In this document: positions 44,827-56,119 of the stretch, in pieces
Position numbering within the stretch: position 1 is the stretch's first letter
How the letters are laid out: every line of letters begins with the position of its first letter
Origin: CAWBCI01 sp963787195
GTDB taxonomy: Bacteria; Bacteroidota; Bacteroidia; Bacteroidales; JAGOPY01
DNA length: 64,000 bases
Assembly: GCA_963787195.1 (NCBI GenBank)
Contig: CAWBCI010000003.1
Location: 62,001 to 126,000 of the forward strand
Direction: 5' to 3'
Made by a program: the position numbers and the translations under genes
The notes under the pieces: model-generated
Seen by the model: the letters and a program-made list of their open reading frames with translations, nothing else
Told to the model about the DNA's origin: nothing
Databases searched by the model: none

Positions 44827-46791
44827 ATGCAAAGAATGTTCAGCATATTGATCATTGGTATTTTTATAATTATGCCCGGAATTAATATTTATGGTCAGCT
44901 ATCGGAACTTGACAGCCTGAAAAGCATTTTACATGCTTCAAAAAGGAGCAGCACTAAGATAGATGCTGTAAAAGAAATCATCAGAATTTATGTTAAGGCC
45001 AAAGATTATGATAAGGCGGAAGTTTACGCAATGGAATATCAAAAACTGGCCGAAGAAGCCGGGACGGATGAATTGATAGGGAAGGCCTGGTATAATCTTG
45101 GGATCGTGAAATGGCTGAAAGGCGAACAGGAAGAGTCAAACCTGTATCTTGAAAAATCTATTCCCTATCTTCTTGCCATCCCTGATTCAGTTCTGCTTGC
45201 CAAATGTTTTACCAAGATCGGGACAAATTACCTCCGCTTATCAGACTTTTTTAAAGCCATTGAATTTTATCAGCTATCCTATAATATCAGGGCTGAACTG
45301 AAGGATTCGGCGAGTATGGCCAATAACCTCATCAATATCGCTGGTTGTTATTACCAGATGGCCTCTTATGATAGCGCGATCAGGTTTTATCACCAGGCAT
45401 TGAATATTTCGGAAAACATAAATAACCTGAAGCTGATAGCTTATAATTTCAATAATATAGGGAATATTTATATGAAGACCGAAGATTATCCGAATGCAAT
45501 AGTATATCTCCAAAAAGCCCTGGAAGCCAATCAGCAATTGAAAAATGTAAGTGAGATTTCCAAGAATTTATTGAACCTGGCTAATGCTTATCAAGAGTCG
45601 GGGGATTCGGTACAGGCCGTGAATTATTTTCTCGAATCGGCCCGGATCAAAGAAAAATTGAGTGATACTGAGGGCTTGTCAGATACATATAACAGCCTGG
45701 GTTCTATTTATAAAAACCTGGGCCGTCCGGAAGATGCCCTGGCCTTTTATAATAAAGCCTATTCGCTTATTCAGCAGGGCAATGATAAATTCGCGGAGGC
45801 TTCTGTTTTATCAAATATAGGTTCCGTCTATCTCAGTAAAAAACAAAAAGAAGCGAAGCAATATTTTATTAAGAGCCTGGATATTTCAAAAGAAATAAAA
45901 GCCCGTCAACTGGAATTAGGGGCTTATTCCAGCCTGGTTGAGTATTTCAGGTTATTTGGCGATTATGAGCAGGCGATCATTTATTTTGAGATGAAGGAAA
46001 TGCTCAATAATTCTATATATAATGAAAATACTGCCCATGCCATTGCGGATATGAAGACCAGGTATGAGACTGAGCAGAAGGTGAAAGAGAATGAGATCCT
46101 GGCCAGGGACATAAGGATAGAGAAGAACAATAAGAAATTCCTGTTCCTGATCAGTGCCACTTTGCTCCTGTTGCTTACAGCCCTTGCATATTTATTCAGT
46201 TTAAAGTCAAAAACATTAAATCAGAAGACCCTGCTTTTTGATAGGGAAAAAGAACTGAACCAGGTAGAAATAGCCAGAAAGGAGCTGGAGAAAGAACATC
46301 TCGAAGACAAGATATTCGCGGAAAAACAACTGAACCGTCTGCAGAGACAAAAATACGAGGTGGAACTGAAGCATAAGAATCATGAGCTGGCTAATTCCGC
46401 CTTGTATATCGTAAATAAAAATGAGGTCCTTTCGAGCATCAAAGAAGAAATAATAAGTGCCTCGAAAGAAAATGCAGGCGAGAGTTTCATCCCGGAACTC
46501 ATCCGGATGATCAATAACAATATCGACCTTGACCAGAACTGGCAAAAGTTCAGGATCAGCTTCGAGGAGGTCCATCCGGGCTTCTTCGATAAATTAAAAC
46601 AAAAGCACCCTGACCTGAGCGAAGTATATGTAAAAATGGCGGCCTATATCCGGATCAATCTCAGCACTGCCGAAACCGCCCAGCTCCTGAATGTATCGAT
46701 TGCAGCCGTAAAAAAGAGCCGCCAGCGACTTCGTAAAAAACTGGGCCTGCCACCCGAAGCTTCCTTGTTTGATGTCATATCTTCCATCTGA
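44827..46791 (+). CDS. TPR sensor-type protein with transmembrane helix and C-terminal LuxR-like HTH
   Basis: The frame is open from a TTG at 44782, but the signal peptide begins at the ATG at 44827 (MQRMFSILIIGIFIIMPGINIYGQ). The product is about 654 residues. It has 7-8 tetratricopeptide repeats in the exported part (AYNFNNIGNIYMKTEDYPNAIVYLQKALEAN and similar), one transmembrane helix (FLFLISATLLLLLTALAYLF), a coiled coil, and a C-terminal helix-turn-helix (LSTAETAQLLNVSIAAVKKSRQRL). The layout is a one-component membrane regulator frequent in Bacteroidota. Ligand and targets are unknown. Confidence 0.85.
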   Translation: MQRMFSILIIGIFIIMPGINIYGQLSELDSLKSILHASKRSSTKIDAVKEIIRIYVKAKDYDKAEVYAMEYQKLAEEAGTDELIGKAWYNLGIVKWLKGEQEESNLYLEKSIPYLLAIPDSVLLAKCFTKIGTNYLRLSDFFKAIEFYQLSYNIRAELKDSASMANNLINIAGCYYQMASYDSAIRFYHQALNISENINNLKLIAYNFNNIGNIYMKTEDYPNAIVYLQKALEANQQLKNVSEISKNLLNLANAYQESGDSVQAVNYFLESARIKEKLSDTEGLSDTYNSLGSIYKNLGRPEDALAFYNKAYSLIQQGNDKFAEASVLSNIGSVYLSKKQKEAKQYFIKSLDISKEIKARQLELGAYSSLVEYFRLFGDYEQAIIYFEMKEMLNNSIYNENTAHAIADMKTRYETEQKVKENEILARDIRIEKNNKKFLFLISATLLLLLTALAYLFSLKSKTLNQKTLLFDREKELNQVEIARKELEKEHLEDKIFAEKQLNRLQRQKYEVELKHKNHELANSALYIVNKNEVLSSIKEEIISASKENAGESFIPELIRMINNNIDLDQNWQKFRISFEEVHPGFFDKLKQKHPDLSEVYVKMAAYIRINLSTAETAQLLNVSIAAVKKSRQRLRKKLGLPPEASLFDVISSI

Positions 46792-46805
46792 GAGGATATG
46801 AAGTT

Positions 46806-46833
46806 GTGAGACGTGAGACGTGAGACGTGAATC
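46806..46833 (+). repeat. Heptanucleotide array GTGAGAC x3 plus GTGAATC
   Basis: Four consecutive 7-bp units begin 15 bases after the TPR gene stop. The remaining gap up to 47051 has no gene. Confidence 0.88.
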
Positions 46834-47051
46834 GTCAGGTTGGTCAGTGCAACAATCTCTCAAAAATCGAAAATCCAAATAATAAATATTCAATAGGCAA
46901 TAGCCAATAAACAATCCTTCTCTCTGTCTCCCCATTTGTCTCCCCTAAATATTTGCATAGGTGAATATGTTCTGCTTTCTTTGTTCTTCTGCCAAAATTC
47001 AATATTTCAACTCATTATACAAATCAAGAATTGAAAACCGGGAGGATACAT

Positions 47052-47313
47052 ATGAGCATACAGATCTTCGGGGATTTCAGGCAGACGGCCATGTTGTTTT
47101 CTGATTATGCACCAGGCTTATAAATCGGAGGTATATGGTATTGCAAGGTATACTTCTGAGGGCGCGGTATATATTGAAGCAGAGGGGGAGAAGGGGAATC
47201 TGGAGAGATTTAAAGACTGGTGTTTGAATATGGCCGCTAGATACGAAGAGGATAAAACCGAAATAAGCTATGATAAATTAAATGGCTATTCCGAATTCAA
47301 TATTATTGATTAA
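47052..47313 (+). CDS. Acylphosphatase-like small protein, one frameshift
   Basis: A strong ribosome-binding site (GGGAGGA) precedes the ATG at 47052 (MSIQIFGDFRQTAMLF). That frame ends at 47121, but the family sequence continues in the next frame from about 47100 (MHQAYKSEVYGIARYTSEGAVYIEAEGE) to 47313. One surplus base near 47096-47103 explains this, and the joined protein is 86 residues, the usual acylphosphatase size. The catalytic motif GxVQGVGFR is replaced by GDFRQTAMLF, and the catalytic Asn position (VRNT) reads ARYT. If the reading is right, the protein lacks both key residues and may be a non-catalytic homologue. Confidence 0.6.
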
Positions 47314-47354
47314 TAGGATTATAAGATTTGTAACCGAAAACGAAAATAAAAAAT

Positions 47355-50268
47355 ATGAAAAAACTAGTACTTTTTATCTGTCTCTCATTCATACTATCGA
47401 TGCTTTCTACTGCCCAGGTAGCCATCAACACCGATGGCTCGCCACCTGATGGGTCAGCCATGCTGGATGTGAAGTCGCTCAATGGTGGATTGCTTATTCC
47501 AAGGGTATCTCTTTCAAAAGATAATGACAATACGACCATTCCTTCAGCGGCAACCGGATTACTTGTTTATGTCCCGGCCTCGTCAGGACTTACCCGAAGG
47601 GTTTTACTTCAATTCGGGCACACCGGAAACTCAGCTCTGGAAACAATTCTATACAGGAACTATTGACGAGGATGCCTGGCGGACCTTTGGTAACAGCGGT
47701 ACCGCAAGCGTTTCCAGTTTCTTGGGAACCACTGACAACAAACCCTTGAATTTCCGTACTAATAACATACAGTATTTAAGGCTTACCGCCACCGGGCAAT
47801 TGGAAGTACTCAACACCGGCCAGTCTGTCTTTATTGGTGAAGGGGCTGGAATAAATGATGATCTTACCAACAACGAAAACGTGTTTATTGGTTATGGTGC
47901 TGGTAATTTAAATACCAGCGGGAATAAAAACACCGCTATCGGAAAGTTGTCCTTAAATAAAAACATCACGGGTAATAACAATGTGGCTGTCGGGTTTGCT
48001 GCACTTACCAAAAACCTAAACATATATAACACGGCAGTAGGCAGCTGGTCGCTTGCTGAAAACACTTCGGGATGGCAAAATACGGCCATAGGATACGATG
48101 CATTGAAACTTAATTCCACTGGCAGTTATAATACTGCTTCCGGTTCAATTGCGCTTGAAAAAAACACAACAGGCAGTTTCAATACCGCTACAGGGCAGGC
48201 AGCCTTAAACAGCAACACCACCGGGTCGTACAATACTGCTTCGGGTTCTTATTCACTAAACAAAAACACCACCGGCTACGACAATACTGCTATGGGAGAC
48301 AGTGCACTCTTTGACAATACAACCGGATATTTCAATACGGCCAACGGAAGTAAAGCGCTTGCTGCAAATACAACAGGATTCTGGAACACTGCCAATGGGT
48401 TGAAGGCTCTTTATTCAAATACTGAAGGTTATGGCAATTTAGCTAGCGGATGGGAAGCACTCTTCGCAAACAATACAGGCAATAATAACACCGCAAATGG
48501 TACCCTTGCACTCTATTCAAATACTAGTGGGTCGTATAATACGGCCAGTGGAAGGTCTGCCCTATTCAGCAACACCATCGGTAATTCCAATACGACCAAC
48601 GGTGCATTCTCAATGGTAAGCAATACAACCGGATCACATAACACTGCCTCTGGTTATGCCACGTTGTACAGCAATACAACCGGAAGCGAAAACGTGGCTT
48701 ACGGCGACAGTTCCATGTTTTCCAATACAAATGGAACGGGCAATGTTGCATATGGCTCTGGGTCCTTGCGATACAACAGTGGGGGGAATAACAATTCTGC
48801 AATAGGCTTTCATTCGCTCAACAAAAACTTATCGGGTAACGGCAATACGGCGGTCGGCATGCAATCACTCACTGCGAACACAACAGGAAGCAATAACATT
48901 GCAGTGGGCTTTAGGTCACTTTACAACAATACAACAGGTGCGGGCAATACAGTAAACGGCTACTGGTCCATGTACGTTAATACAACAGGAAGCAGCAACA
49001 CCTCCGCCGGGTATTACGCCTTGTTCAGCAATACAAGTGGAAACTCCAATGTAGCCATTGGGGCATCTGCACTTAAAAGCAACACCACAATATCAAACCT
49101 GGTGGCTGTTGGGGATTCTGCCTTGTTCAACAATGGCATCGGGGCATCAGGAACACAAGGAAAATATAATACCGCTGTAGGTTCAAAGGCACTCTATGCC
49201 AATAATACTGGCAGGGAGAACTCCGCTTTTGGCTTTCAGGCACTTCAATTAAATACAACAGGTTACGAAAATACAGCAACAGGAACTTATTCGTTAACCG
49301 ATAATACCACCGGGTCAGAAAATGTTGCAATGGGTTTCCAATCCTTATCTGGCAATACAACCGGCAGTAACAATACAGCAGTTGGGGTTTTTGCACTTTA
49401 TGCACAAACAACAAGTAGTGAGAATACTGCAATCGGCGACAGAGCACTGGAATTCAATACAGGAAATCGGAATACAGCCGTGGGTGTAAATGCTATGCGA
49501 TTTTCCACCGGGAGCTACAATATGGCAATAGGTTATTTGGCGCTTGAGCAAAATTCAGGAGGTTTGGCCAATACGGCAACTGGTTACATGTCTCTTCCTG
49601 TCAACACAACAGGATTTTACAACAGTGCACTTGGTTATCATTCTCTCGAGGCAAACGTCTACGGTGGTTCTAATACCGCTTGCGGAGCCTGGTCACTAAT
49701 TGGCAATACTTCCGGAAATTATAATACAGCAATTGGATATAGTGCATTTAGTACGGGTACAGCCTATGAAAATTCAACAGGGCTTGGATATGATGCCGAG
49801 CCCCTGGCATCCAACAAAGTGGTCATTGGCAACAGCAGTGTCACATGGATAGGTGGGCAGGTAAGCTGGAGCACCGTATCCGACATCCGTGCCAAGCAAA
49901 ATATTCTTGAAGATGTAAAAGGCCTGGATTTTATTTTGAAACTACGGCCAGTTACTTATCACTTCAACAAAGATGAGATGGACCGCTTAATCGGAATTAC
50001 TGATTCAAGTGATTATCCCGAAAAATACGATATCGAAAAGATAAAGCAAAGCGGTTTCCTGGCCCAGGAAGTGGACAAGGCCGCCAGGGAATCTGGCTAC
50101 GAATTTAGTGGGGTAAAACAACCTGCAAGGGATGGAAGCTATTACAGCCTGTCATATGCCGAGTTTGTGGTGCCGCTGGTGAAAGCCATGCAGGAGCAGC
50201 AAGCTATCATTGAAGTGATGAGGGCCGAGATCGAAGCCCTGAAAAAACAGGTGGAGAAACAAAAATAA
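47355..50268 (+). CDS. Surface adhesin with ~35 copies of a 17-residue repeat and C-terminal S74 chaperone domain (one frameshift)
   Basis: The signal peptide (LVLFICLSFILSMLSTAQ) is followed by an N-terminal module (VAINTDGSPPDGSAMLDVKS, GLLIPRVSLS) shared with the next gene. Around 47590-47600 (CTTACCCGAAGG) one surplus base shifts the frame; joined, the protein has 970 residues. Residues ~150-810 are about 35 units of a 17-residue repeat of the form NTTGSYNTASGSxALxx, resembling the YadA/Hep_Hag head beta-roll. The C-terminus has a Peptidase_S74 intramolecular chaperone domain (SDIRAKQNI, GFLAQEVDKA, YAEFVVPLVKAMQEQQ) and a coiled coil. S74 domains help trimeric fibres fold and often cleave themselves off. 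No T9SS domain is visible. Confidence 0.85.
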
Positions 50269-50305
50269 TAAAGCAATTAAAAATTACTAACCAATTAGAA
50301 TCAAG

Positions 50306-52276
50306 ATGAAAAAACTGACAATGTTATTTTGCGCGGTCTTATTCATTCCATTATTATCCAGCGCACAGGTAGCCATCAATACTGATGGAAGCCCACCCGA
50401 CAATTCTGCCATGCTTGACATTAAATCTGCGAATAAGGGATTATTGATCCCCCGGATAAGCACGTCCTACAGGACGGCACTTGCAGCTTATGCTGTCGCA
50501 GGATTAATCGTTTACGATACCAATCTGAATAAGTTTTTCTTCTTTAACGGAACTGCCTGGGAAGAAGGATCAACAGGTGGAATATGGACAAGAAGTGGAA
50601 CAAATACCTATAATACATATTTGAGCGATAAAGTTGGCATAGGCACCAGCACACCAGGCAGAACGCTTGAAGTGAAGGGAGGCTGGCAGACTGCCCGCTT
50701 AAGCTCAACAATGGCGGGGGCTTTTCTCGAATTCTCCGGTTCAGATGCCACAAACTGGTCAATTGGAACCTGGAGCGGAGATATGCGCATGCTTTCAAGC
50801 GACGATAATTTCTCAACAACCAACGATCAGTACCTTTTCTCAACTTCAGGATTTTATCCCTACAATACTAATGTAAGAACCCTGGGTCAAAGCAATAACA
50901 GATGGAGTAATTTATATAGTGTCGGTGGTAGTTTTTCAGGAAGTGTAGGGATCGGGCCAAGTATCTCTGCGGCAGAACTGGAGGTATCCACTGCCTCAGG
51001 TGAGCCGGAGATCAGGATTACCAGGCCTTCATCTGCCTATGCAGCAACACTTTCTTACTATACCGGGGCATCCAATGAATGGTATTTTGCTACCGGTTCG
51101 GGTAGTGATAACATGCTCATATCCAGAGGCACCGGAAATACAACAGGTAATCTTGGATTGTTGACCAATGGCGGAAGTGTCGGTATAGGAACTATGAGCC
51201 CGGCCCGTACCTTCGAAGTTGTAGGCGCTTCATGGCAAGCGGCCAGGATTAGTACCAATACCACAGGAGCCGTGCTTGAATTTTTATCCAGTAGTACTAC
51301 TAACTGGGCCTTCGGTAGTTATGGCAATACAGCACGTTTACTCTCTACAAGCGATAATTTCAGCAGCATCGTTGATGAGTACTGGTTTTCCACCTCCGGC
51401 TTTTACCCTTTCTCTAATAATGGAAGGACACTCGGGCTGAGCTCTAAACGCTGGAGTTCACTATATAGCGGTACCGGCGATTTCAGCAGTTCAGGTACAG
51501 GCATTGCCGGTGCCACCGTTCATTCGGTAAATACCGGGAGCGCTGGAATAGGAGGTTATTTTGAGACTACAGGTACAGATGCAACAATTGTCGCCCAGCA
51601 AAATGGTACAGGTTATTTTCTGAAAGCTTTTGGCCCGAATGGTGGCAATGAAGAACTATCAATATCTAACCTTGGGATAATCAATCTTTATAATTCAAAT
51701 CACATAAAAACCATTAATATCGCTCCCTATGAAAGTTTAACGACTGCCGGGGGCCAGATAACAATGTATAATTCCACAGGCCTGGCAACCATAGAAATTG
51801 ACGGTGATTATTCAGGGGACGGCAGGATTACGACGAACGAACTACAGATAACCGGGGGCAGCGATCTGTCTGAATTATTTGATCTGTCGGACTTCGAAAA
51901 TATTCAAAAAGGTATGCTGCTTGTTATTGATGAAAATAATCCCGGTAGTCTGAAGATTTCACAAAGTGCCTACGACCGGAAAGTGGCGGGAATTGTGAGC
52001 GGGGCTAACGATATAGAACCCGGTCTGATCATGAGCCAGAGAGGGACGATAGCCGACGGTGAACACCTGGTGGCCCTTTCGGGAAGGGTTTATTGTATGG
52101 TCGATGCCAATGAAAATCCTGTGAAAATAGGGGATATGCTGACCACTTCCGATGTCCCGGGCCATGCGATGAAAGTCAAAGACTTCGACAGGGCCCGGGG
52201 ATCAATTATTGGTAAAGCAATGACATCCCTGGATTCAGGCAGGGGCCTGGTACTTGTACTCGTCAGCCTTCAATAA
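50306..52276 (+). CDS. Fibre-like secreted protein sharing the N-module of its neighbour
   Basis: The protein has 656 residues with a signal peptide (MLFCAVLFIPLLSSAQ) followed by VAINTDGSPPDNSAMLDIKSANKGLLIPR, nearly the same as the upstream adhesin. The body contains two or three long beta-rich repeats (GIGTSTPGRTLEV and GIGTMSPARTFEV; STSGFYPYNTNVRTLGQSNNRWSNLYS and STSGFYPFSNNGRTLGLSSKRWSSLYS), as in tail-fibre-like proteins. The C-terminal ~130 residues (DLSELFDLSDFENIQKGMLL, GLIMSQRGTIADGEH, GDMLTTSDVPGHAMKV) are a capping domain often seen on such fibres. It is probably a structural surface protein in one operon with the adhesin and the propeller protein that follows (11 bp). Confidence 0.8.
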   Translation: MKKLTMLFCAVLFIPLLSSAQVAINTDGSPPDNSAMLDIKSANKGLLIPRISTSYRTALAAYAVAGLIVYDTNLNKFFFFNGTAWEEGSTGGIWTRSGTNTYNTYLSDKVGIGTSTPGRTLEVKGGWQTARLSSTMAGAFLEFSGSDATNWSIGTWSGDMRMLSSDDNFSTTNDQYLFSTSGFYPYNTNVRTLGQSNNRWSNLYSVGGSFSGSVGIGPSISAAELEVSTASGEPEIRITRPSSAYAATLSYYTGASNEWYFATGSGSDNMLISRGTGNTTGNLGLLTNGGSVGIGTMSPARTFEVVGASWQAARISTNTTGAVLEFLSSSTTNWAFGSYGNTARLLSTSDNFSSIVDEYWFSTSGFYPFSNNGRTLGLSSKRWSSLYSGTGDFSSSGTGIAGATVHSVNTGSAGIGGYFETTGTDATIVAQQNGTGYFLKAFGPNGGNEELSISNLGIINLYNSNHIKTINIAPYESLTTAGGQITMYNSTGLATIEIDGDYSGDGRITTNELQITGGSDLSELFDLSDFENIQKGMLLVIDENNPGSLKISQSAYDRKVAGIVSGANDIEPGLIMSQRGTIADGEHLVALSGRVYCMVDANENPVKIGDMLTTSDVPGHAMKVKDFDRARGSIIGKAMTSLDSGRGLVLVLVSLQ

Positions 52277-52287
52277 AATCTACCGAT

Positions 52288-54796
52288 ATGAAAAAATTCA
52301 GACTACCAGCAATAATATTATTGATACTTTCATTCACCGGACTGAGCATTTTCTTATTCTACGGAAATAGTAATGAAGGGGAAGAAGCTGAAAAATTGAA
52401 TGAAGCCACCCAGGCAGCCGAATATTTAAAATACAGAATGGCTTCAAGGGCTGATGCGAATGGTTATGTACCAATGGATGGCTTAATCAGGGCCAAAGAA
52501 CATATTGCCCGCATGCCTCAATCAAGGGATGCAGGCCTTTGGGAATGGGATTGGCTGGGCCCATCCAATATTGGAGGCAGAATTCGAGCCATTCTTCCCG
52601 ACCCAACTAATGCCAGCAAATTATGGATTGGCAGTGTAGCCGGAGGAATCTGGAAAAGCACAAATTCAGGGGCTTCCTGGACACCGGTAAACGATTTTAT
52701 GACCAATCTGGCGATTACATCCATGGTTTTCGATCCTTCTTCAACCAATATCATGTATGCGGCAACTGGTGAAGGGTTTGGAAATTTTGATGGATTACCC
52801 GGTGCAGGTATTTTTAAAAGTACAAATGGAGGTGTAACATGGAATCAGTTAGCAAGTACAAATAACGATAATTTCAAATATGTACCTCGCTTAGCAGCTC
52901 ATCCAAACCCGGATAGTGCCGGAGTTATATACGCAGTAACAGCATGGTCAAAAAAGTTGTACAAAACCACTGACGGAGGAACTTCATGGGTCGCAAAAAA
53001 AACAACTGCATGCACCGTGCTGGATGTTCGTGTAAACCCCTTAATGCCAAACAAGGTCATTATAGGTTGTAGCAATGATGTTTATCTTTCAACTGACTAT
53101 GGCGAAACCTGGACGCTGGAAACAACTGGCGTAGCTGGAAAATTACCCGACACTGCAGGAAGATGCGAAGTTACATTTTGTCCTTCAAATTCCTCTAAAA
53201 TTTATGTTTCAATGGACAGGAATGGAGGTGAAATTTGGCGCTCAATTGATAGCGGTATAAATTGGTCCCTTATTAATACTGGATCCAATTATCTTGGCCA
53301 AGGGTGGTATGCAAATTCGATTTGGGTTAATCCTGCGAACAGCAACCAATTAGTTGTAGGAGGGGTTGATTTATGGCGCAGTACCGATGGGGGAACCACC
53401 TTAACCAGAATCAGCAGGTGGCAGGATTATCATAACGGAGGCGCAGCCAATTCAGCTCATGCTGATCAACACATTATTGTTCAGGCTGCTGATTATAATA
53501 CTACCTCAAATCCAAAGGTGTATTTTGGAAATGACGGGGGAATTCAAAAAACAGATAATATTTGGACGGTATCACAAAATTCTGGTTGGACAAATCTGGC
53601 AAATACTTCATTAGGTATTACCCAATTTTTTGGAGGATCCGCTTCCAACAACGGCAGTATTATTATTGGAGGTACACAGGATAATGATAAATTAAGGTAT
53701 AAATCGAGTGGTACATGGAGCGGTCCAAATAATTGGTTCCAGGCCAATACAGGAGACGGTGGTTTCGCCGCAGTAAATTATACCAATCCTTCAATCCTTT
53801 ATGGCGAATATCCTCCACTCTGGATTTCAAAAAGCACCAATGCTGGAGTGAGTTATGCAGGTGCTACAAATGGTTTGTTAGATGCCGGAAATGGTTTGAG
53901 AGCATTATTCATTGCCCCTTTTAGTATGGATCCTAACAATCCTGCAAGACTTGTTGCAGGTGGCTCAAGGATATGGCGCACCACCAATGATGCCGGAATT
54001 TGGTCACAAATAAGAGCCGATGTAGGAAGTTTTATCAACTCAAAAGGTGAAACAGAATATTATAAATGCAGCGCTATTGATATAGATTTTGGCGTTTCTG
54101 CAATAATATGGGTGGGATATGATAATGGTGAAGTTGCCATGACAAGCAATACCGGGGGCTTCTGGACAAGGGTTGATAATAACGATGGAGGGCTTCCCAA
54201 CAGGTATGTGACGGATATAGCGATCAATCCCAACAATTCTAACCAGGTTTTCGTGACCTTTGGGGGATATAACAACAACAATGTGTGGTATACCCCCGAT
54301 GCCGGTGTAAACTGGGAAAACAGGAGCGGAACAGTACCCAATAATCTACCCAGTCTCCAGGTAAATACCGTCAGGTTTCATCCAAGCCATTTCCAACTGG
54401 GTCTATATCGGAACCGACCTGGGTGTGTTTGCCAGCCAGGATGCGGGGATGAACTGGAGTGTCGTGACAAATTTTAATGGTAACGAAGGTCCGGTAAATA
54501 CTGAAGTTTCGGAACTCTTCTGGCAGGGGAATGAATTCTTAATAGCTGCTACCCATGGAAGGGGTATGTTCCGCACGGCCGCGCCACCTGCAGTTATATA
54601 TGTTAATTCCACTGCAGGCCCGGGAGGTAATGGAAGTCAGTTAAGTCCCTTTCAAACGGTTTATGAGGCATCCCAGGTGGCAGGACCCGGTACAACCATC
54701 TCTATCGAAGCTGGTACTTATACGGAATCTCAGATTATAAATCTTTTTAGGGAGGGCTATATTGTCGTTACTAATGGTACGGTAGTTATTCAGTAA
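52288..54796 (+). CDS. Secreted BNR/sortilin-type propeller protein, one frameshift
   Basis: Joined across one shift the product is 835 residues. It starts with a membrane or signal segment (AIILLILSFTGLSIFLF). The body repeats the Asp-box pattern of BNR/VPS10 propellers (GGIWKSTNSGASW, GIFKSTNGGVTW, KLYKTTDGGTSW, DVYLSTDYGETW, DLWRSTDGGTTL). At about 54389 (CATTTCC) one surplus T moves the frame; the continuation NWVYIGTDLGVFASQDAGMNW lies in the next frame to 54796. The C-terminal ~65 residues (YVNSTAGPGGNGSQLSPFQTV) look like the start of a parallel beta-helix that ends early. No T9SS domain is present. It is a non-enzymatic or glycan-binding surface protein by analogy only. Confidence 0.82.
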
Positions 54797-55155
54797 GAAT
54801 GAAATAATATTTGAATTAATATAGTTTTCCGATGGTATTATTTTCATAAGATATGATATTGTTGTCGTAATTTATATCCGGAATTTCAGGTGAAAGCCGT
54901 CAATCAGCACCTGTAATTCCTCTGCTCTCACTGAGTTTACTCCTACAGCATCTGCGGTAAAAAAAAGGCAGATTAACCCCGGAGAACCCAGAAGAGGCGC
55001 AGAGGACGGGGAGGATACGAATCATTTTCCATTCTCTCTAGCTGAAAAATTAGATTTTTAAGAATTCCGGGAGAAAGTTATCATTAAGCAGCTTTCATCC
55101 CTCTGAGTCCTCTGGGTCTACTCTGCTACCTCTGTGGTTAAAAAAGGTAAGCAAA
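54797..55155. other. Intergenic region with the second dispersed-repeat copy
   Basis: No gene is seen. The stretch is dominated by copy 2 of the 98-bp repeat and flanking CCTCTGNGT-type words (54915-54958 and 55090-55143). It separates convergent genes. Confidence 0.65.
54978..55075 (+). repeat. 98-bp dispersed repeat, copy 2
   Basis: It is identical to 44571-44668 except at one position (CTCTCTAG against CTCTCCAG). Confidence 0.92.
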
Positions 55156-56001
55156 TCACTTTTTATCAAGGCTAATCAAAGGAACCAGGTTCTGCCCGTA
55201 AGGAATCCAGAAAGTTGAGTTCGGACTTTCTGCCGCTTTTTCCATGACCGATGTAAACCTCCACTGAAGGTAAGGGGAGGTGAGACTTTCAGCAATGATC
55301 TTCTGGGCATCAGCTATCCCTCTCGCTTCTATCCTCTTGCGTTCCGACTCCTGGGTCTCTTTCAGAAGCGTGAATTCCATCTGTTCCGAAGCTTGCTTTT
55401 CTTTGATTTTACGTTCGATGGCTGTTTTTACTTCATTGGGAAGCTGTAAGTCCCTTAATAGCACCGACTCTCGTCCGTCCTTATTATCCAGTATAATATT
55501 CCTGGATAAAAATTGTTTTTCAAGCCTGGATGAAATATCAGACGCGATCGTCGTCCGGCTTTTGCTGTAAAGATCCTCACTCTTATAATTTGCAATTACA
55601 TCACGGGTTGCACTTCTGAGATTGGGGAGCACGATCTTATCCACCCAATTTGTGCCATAGTCTTTATACATAACAGGAGCGCCATCAGGCAAGAGGCTGA
55701 AAAGCAATGAAATATCTACAGTAGCCGTAAGGCCTTCAGAGGTCGGGGTTTCCATATGTTCTTTAACCTCGATCACCCGCGTATCCATGGTGACTTTATT
55801 TGCCAGCGGATTTACTAACCTCGGACCCGGTAACAGGGGATGCATGCTCACACGTCCCATGAAATCGACAACCTTGACGTTGCCCGCCGGAACAATTGTA
55901 CAGGATCTTAAAGCGACTATTATAAAGAGAATACCGACAATTATCAATATTATCATACTTCTTGACATATCCGGAAAAGTCCGGTTTGATTGTGTTTCCA
56001 T
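55156..56001 (-). CDS. Prohibitin/SPFH (band 7) family membrane protein
   Basis: The 281 residues have one N-terminal transmembrane helix (SMIILIIVGILFIIVALRSC) and then an SPFH domain (CTIVPAGNVKVVDFMGRVS, LLPGPRLVNPLANKVTMDTRVIEV, TSEGLTATVDISLLFSL, VLPNLRSATRDVIANYKSEDLY). A long helix with charged heptads (ERKIKEKQASEQMEFTLLKETQESERKRIEARGIADAQK) is typical of prohibitins. Such proteins assemble into membrane rings that organise microdomains or protease complexes. No NfeD or FtsH gene is adjacent, so the partner is unknown. Confidence 0.92.
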   Translation of the reverse strand: METQSNRTFPDMSRSMIILIIVGILFIIVALRSCTIVPAGNVKVVDFMGRVSMHPLLPGPRLVNPLANKVTMDTRVIEVKEHMETPTSEGLTATVDISLLFSLLPDGAPVMYKDYGTNWVDKIVLPNLRSATRDVIANYKSEDLYSKSRTTIASDISSRLEKQFLSRNIILDNKDGRESVLLRDLQLPNEVKTAIERKIKEKQASEQMEFTLLKETQESERKRIEARGIADAQKIIAESLTSPYLQWRFTSVMEKAAESPNSTFWIPYGQNLVPLISLDKK

Positions 56002-56119
56002 AATTAAAGTTTTTGGTTATTGATTCTGCAAAGCAGTATTAGTCAAAGGTCGCCTTTTTTAAGGGATAAAAAGGTATAAAATTTAGCAATGGAGCATTAG
56101 CGCGATATATTTTCCTTCT

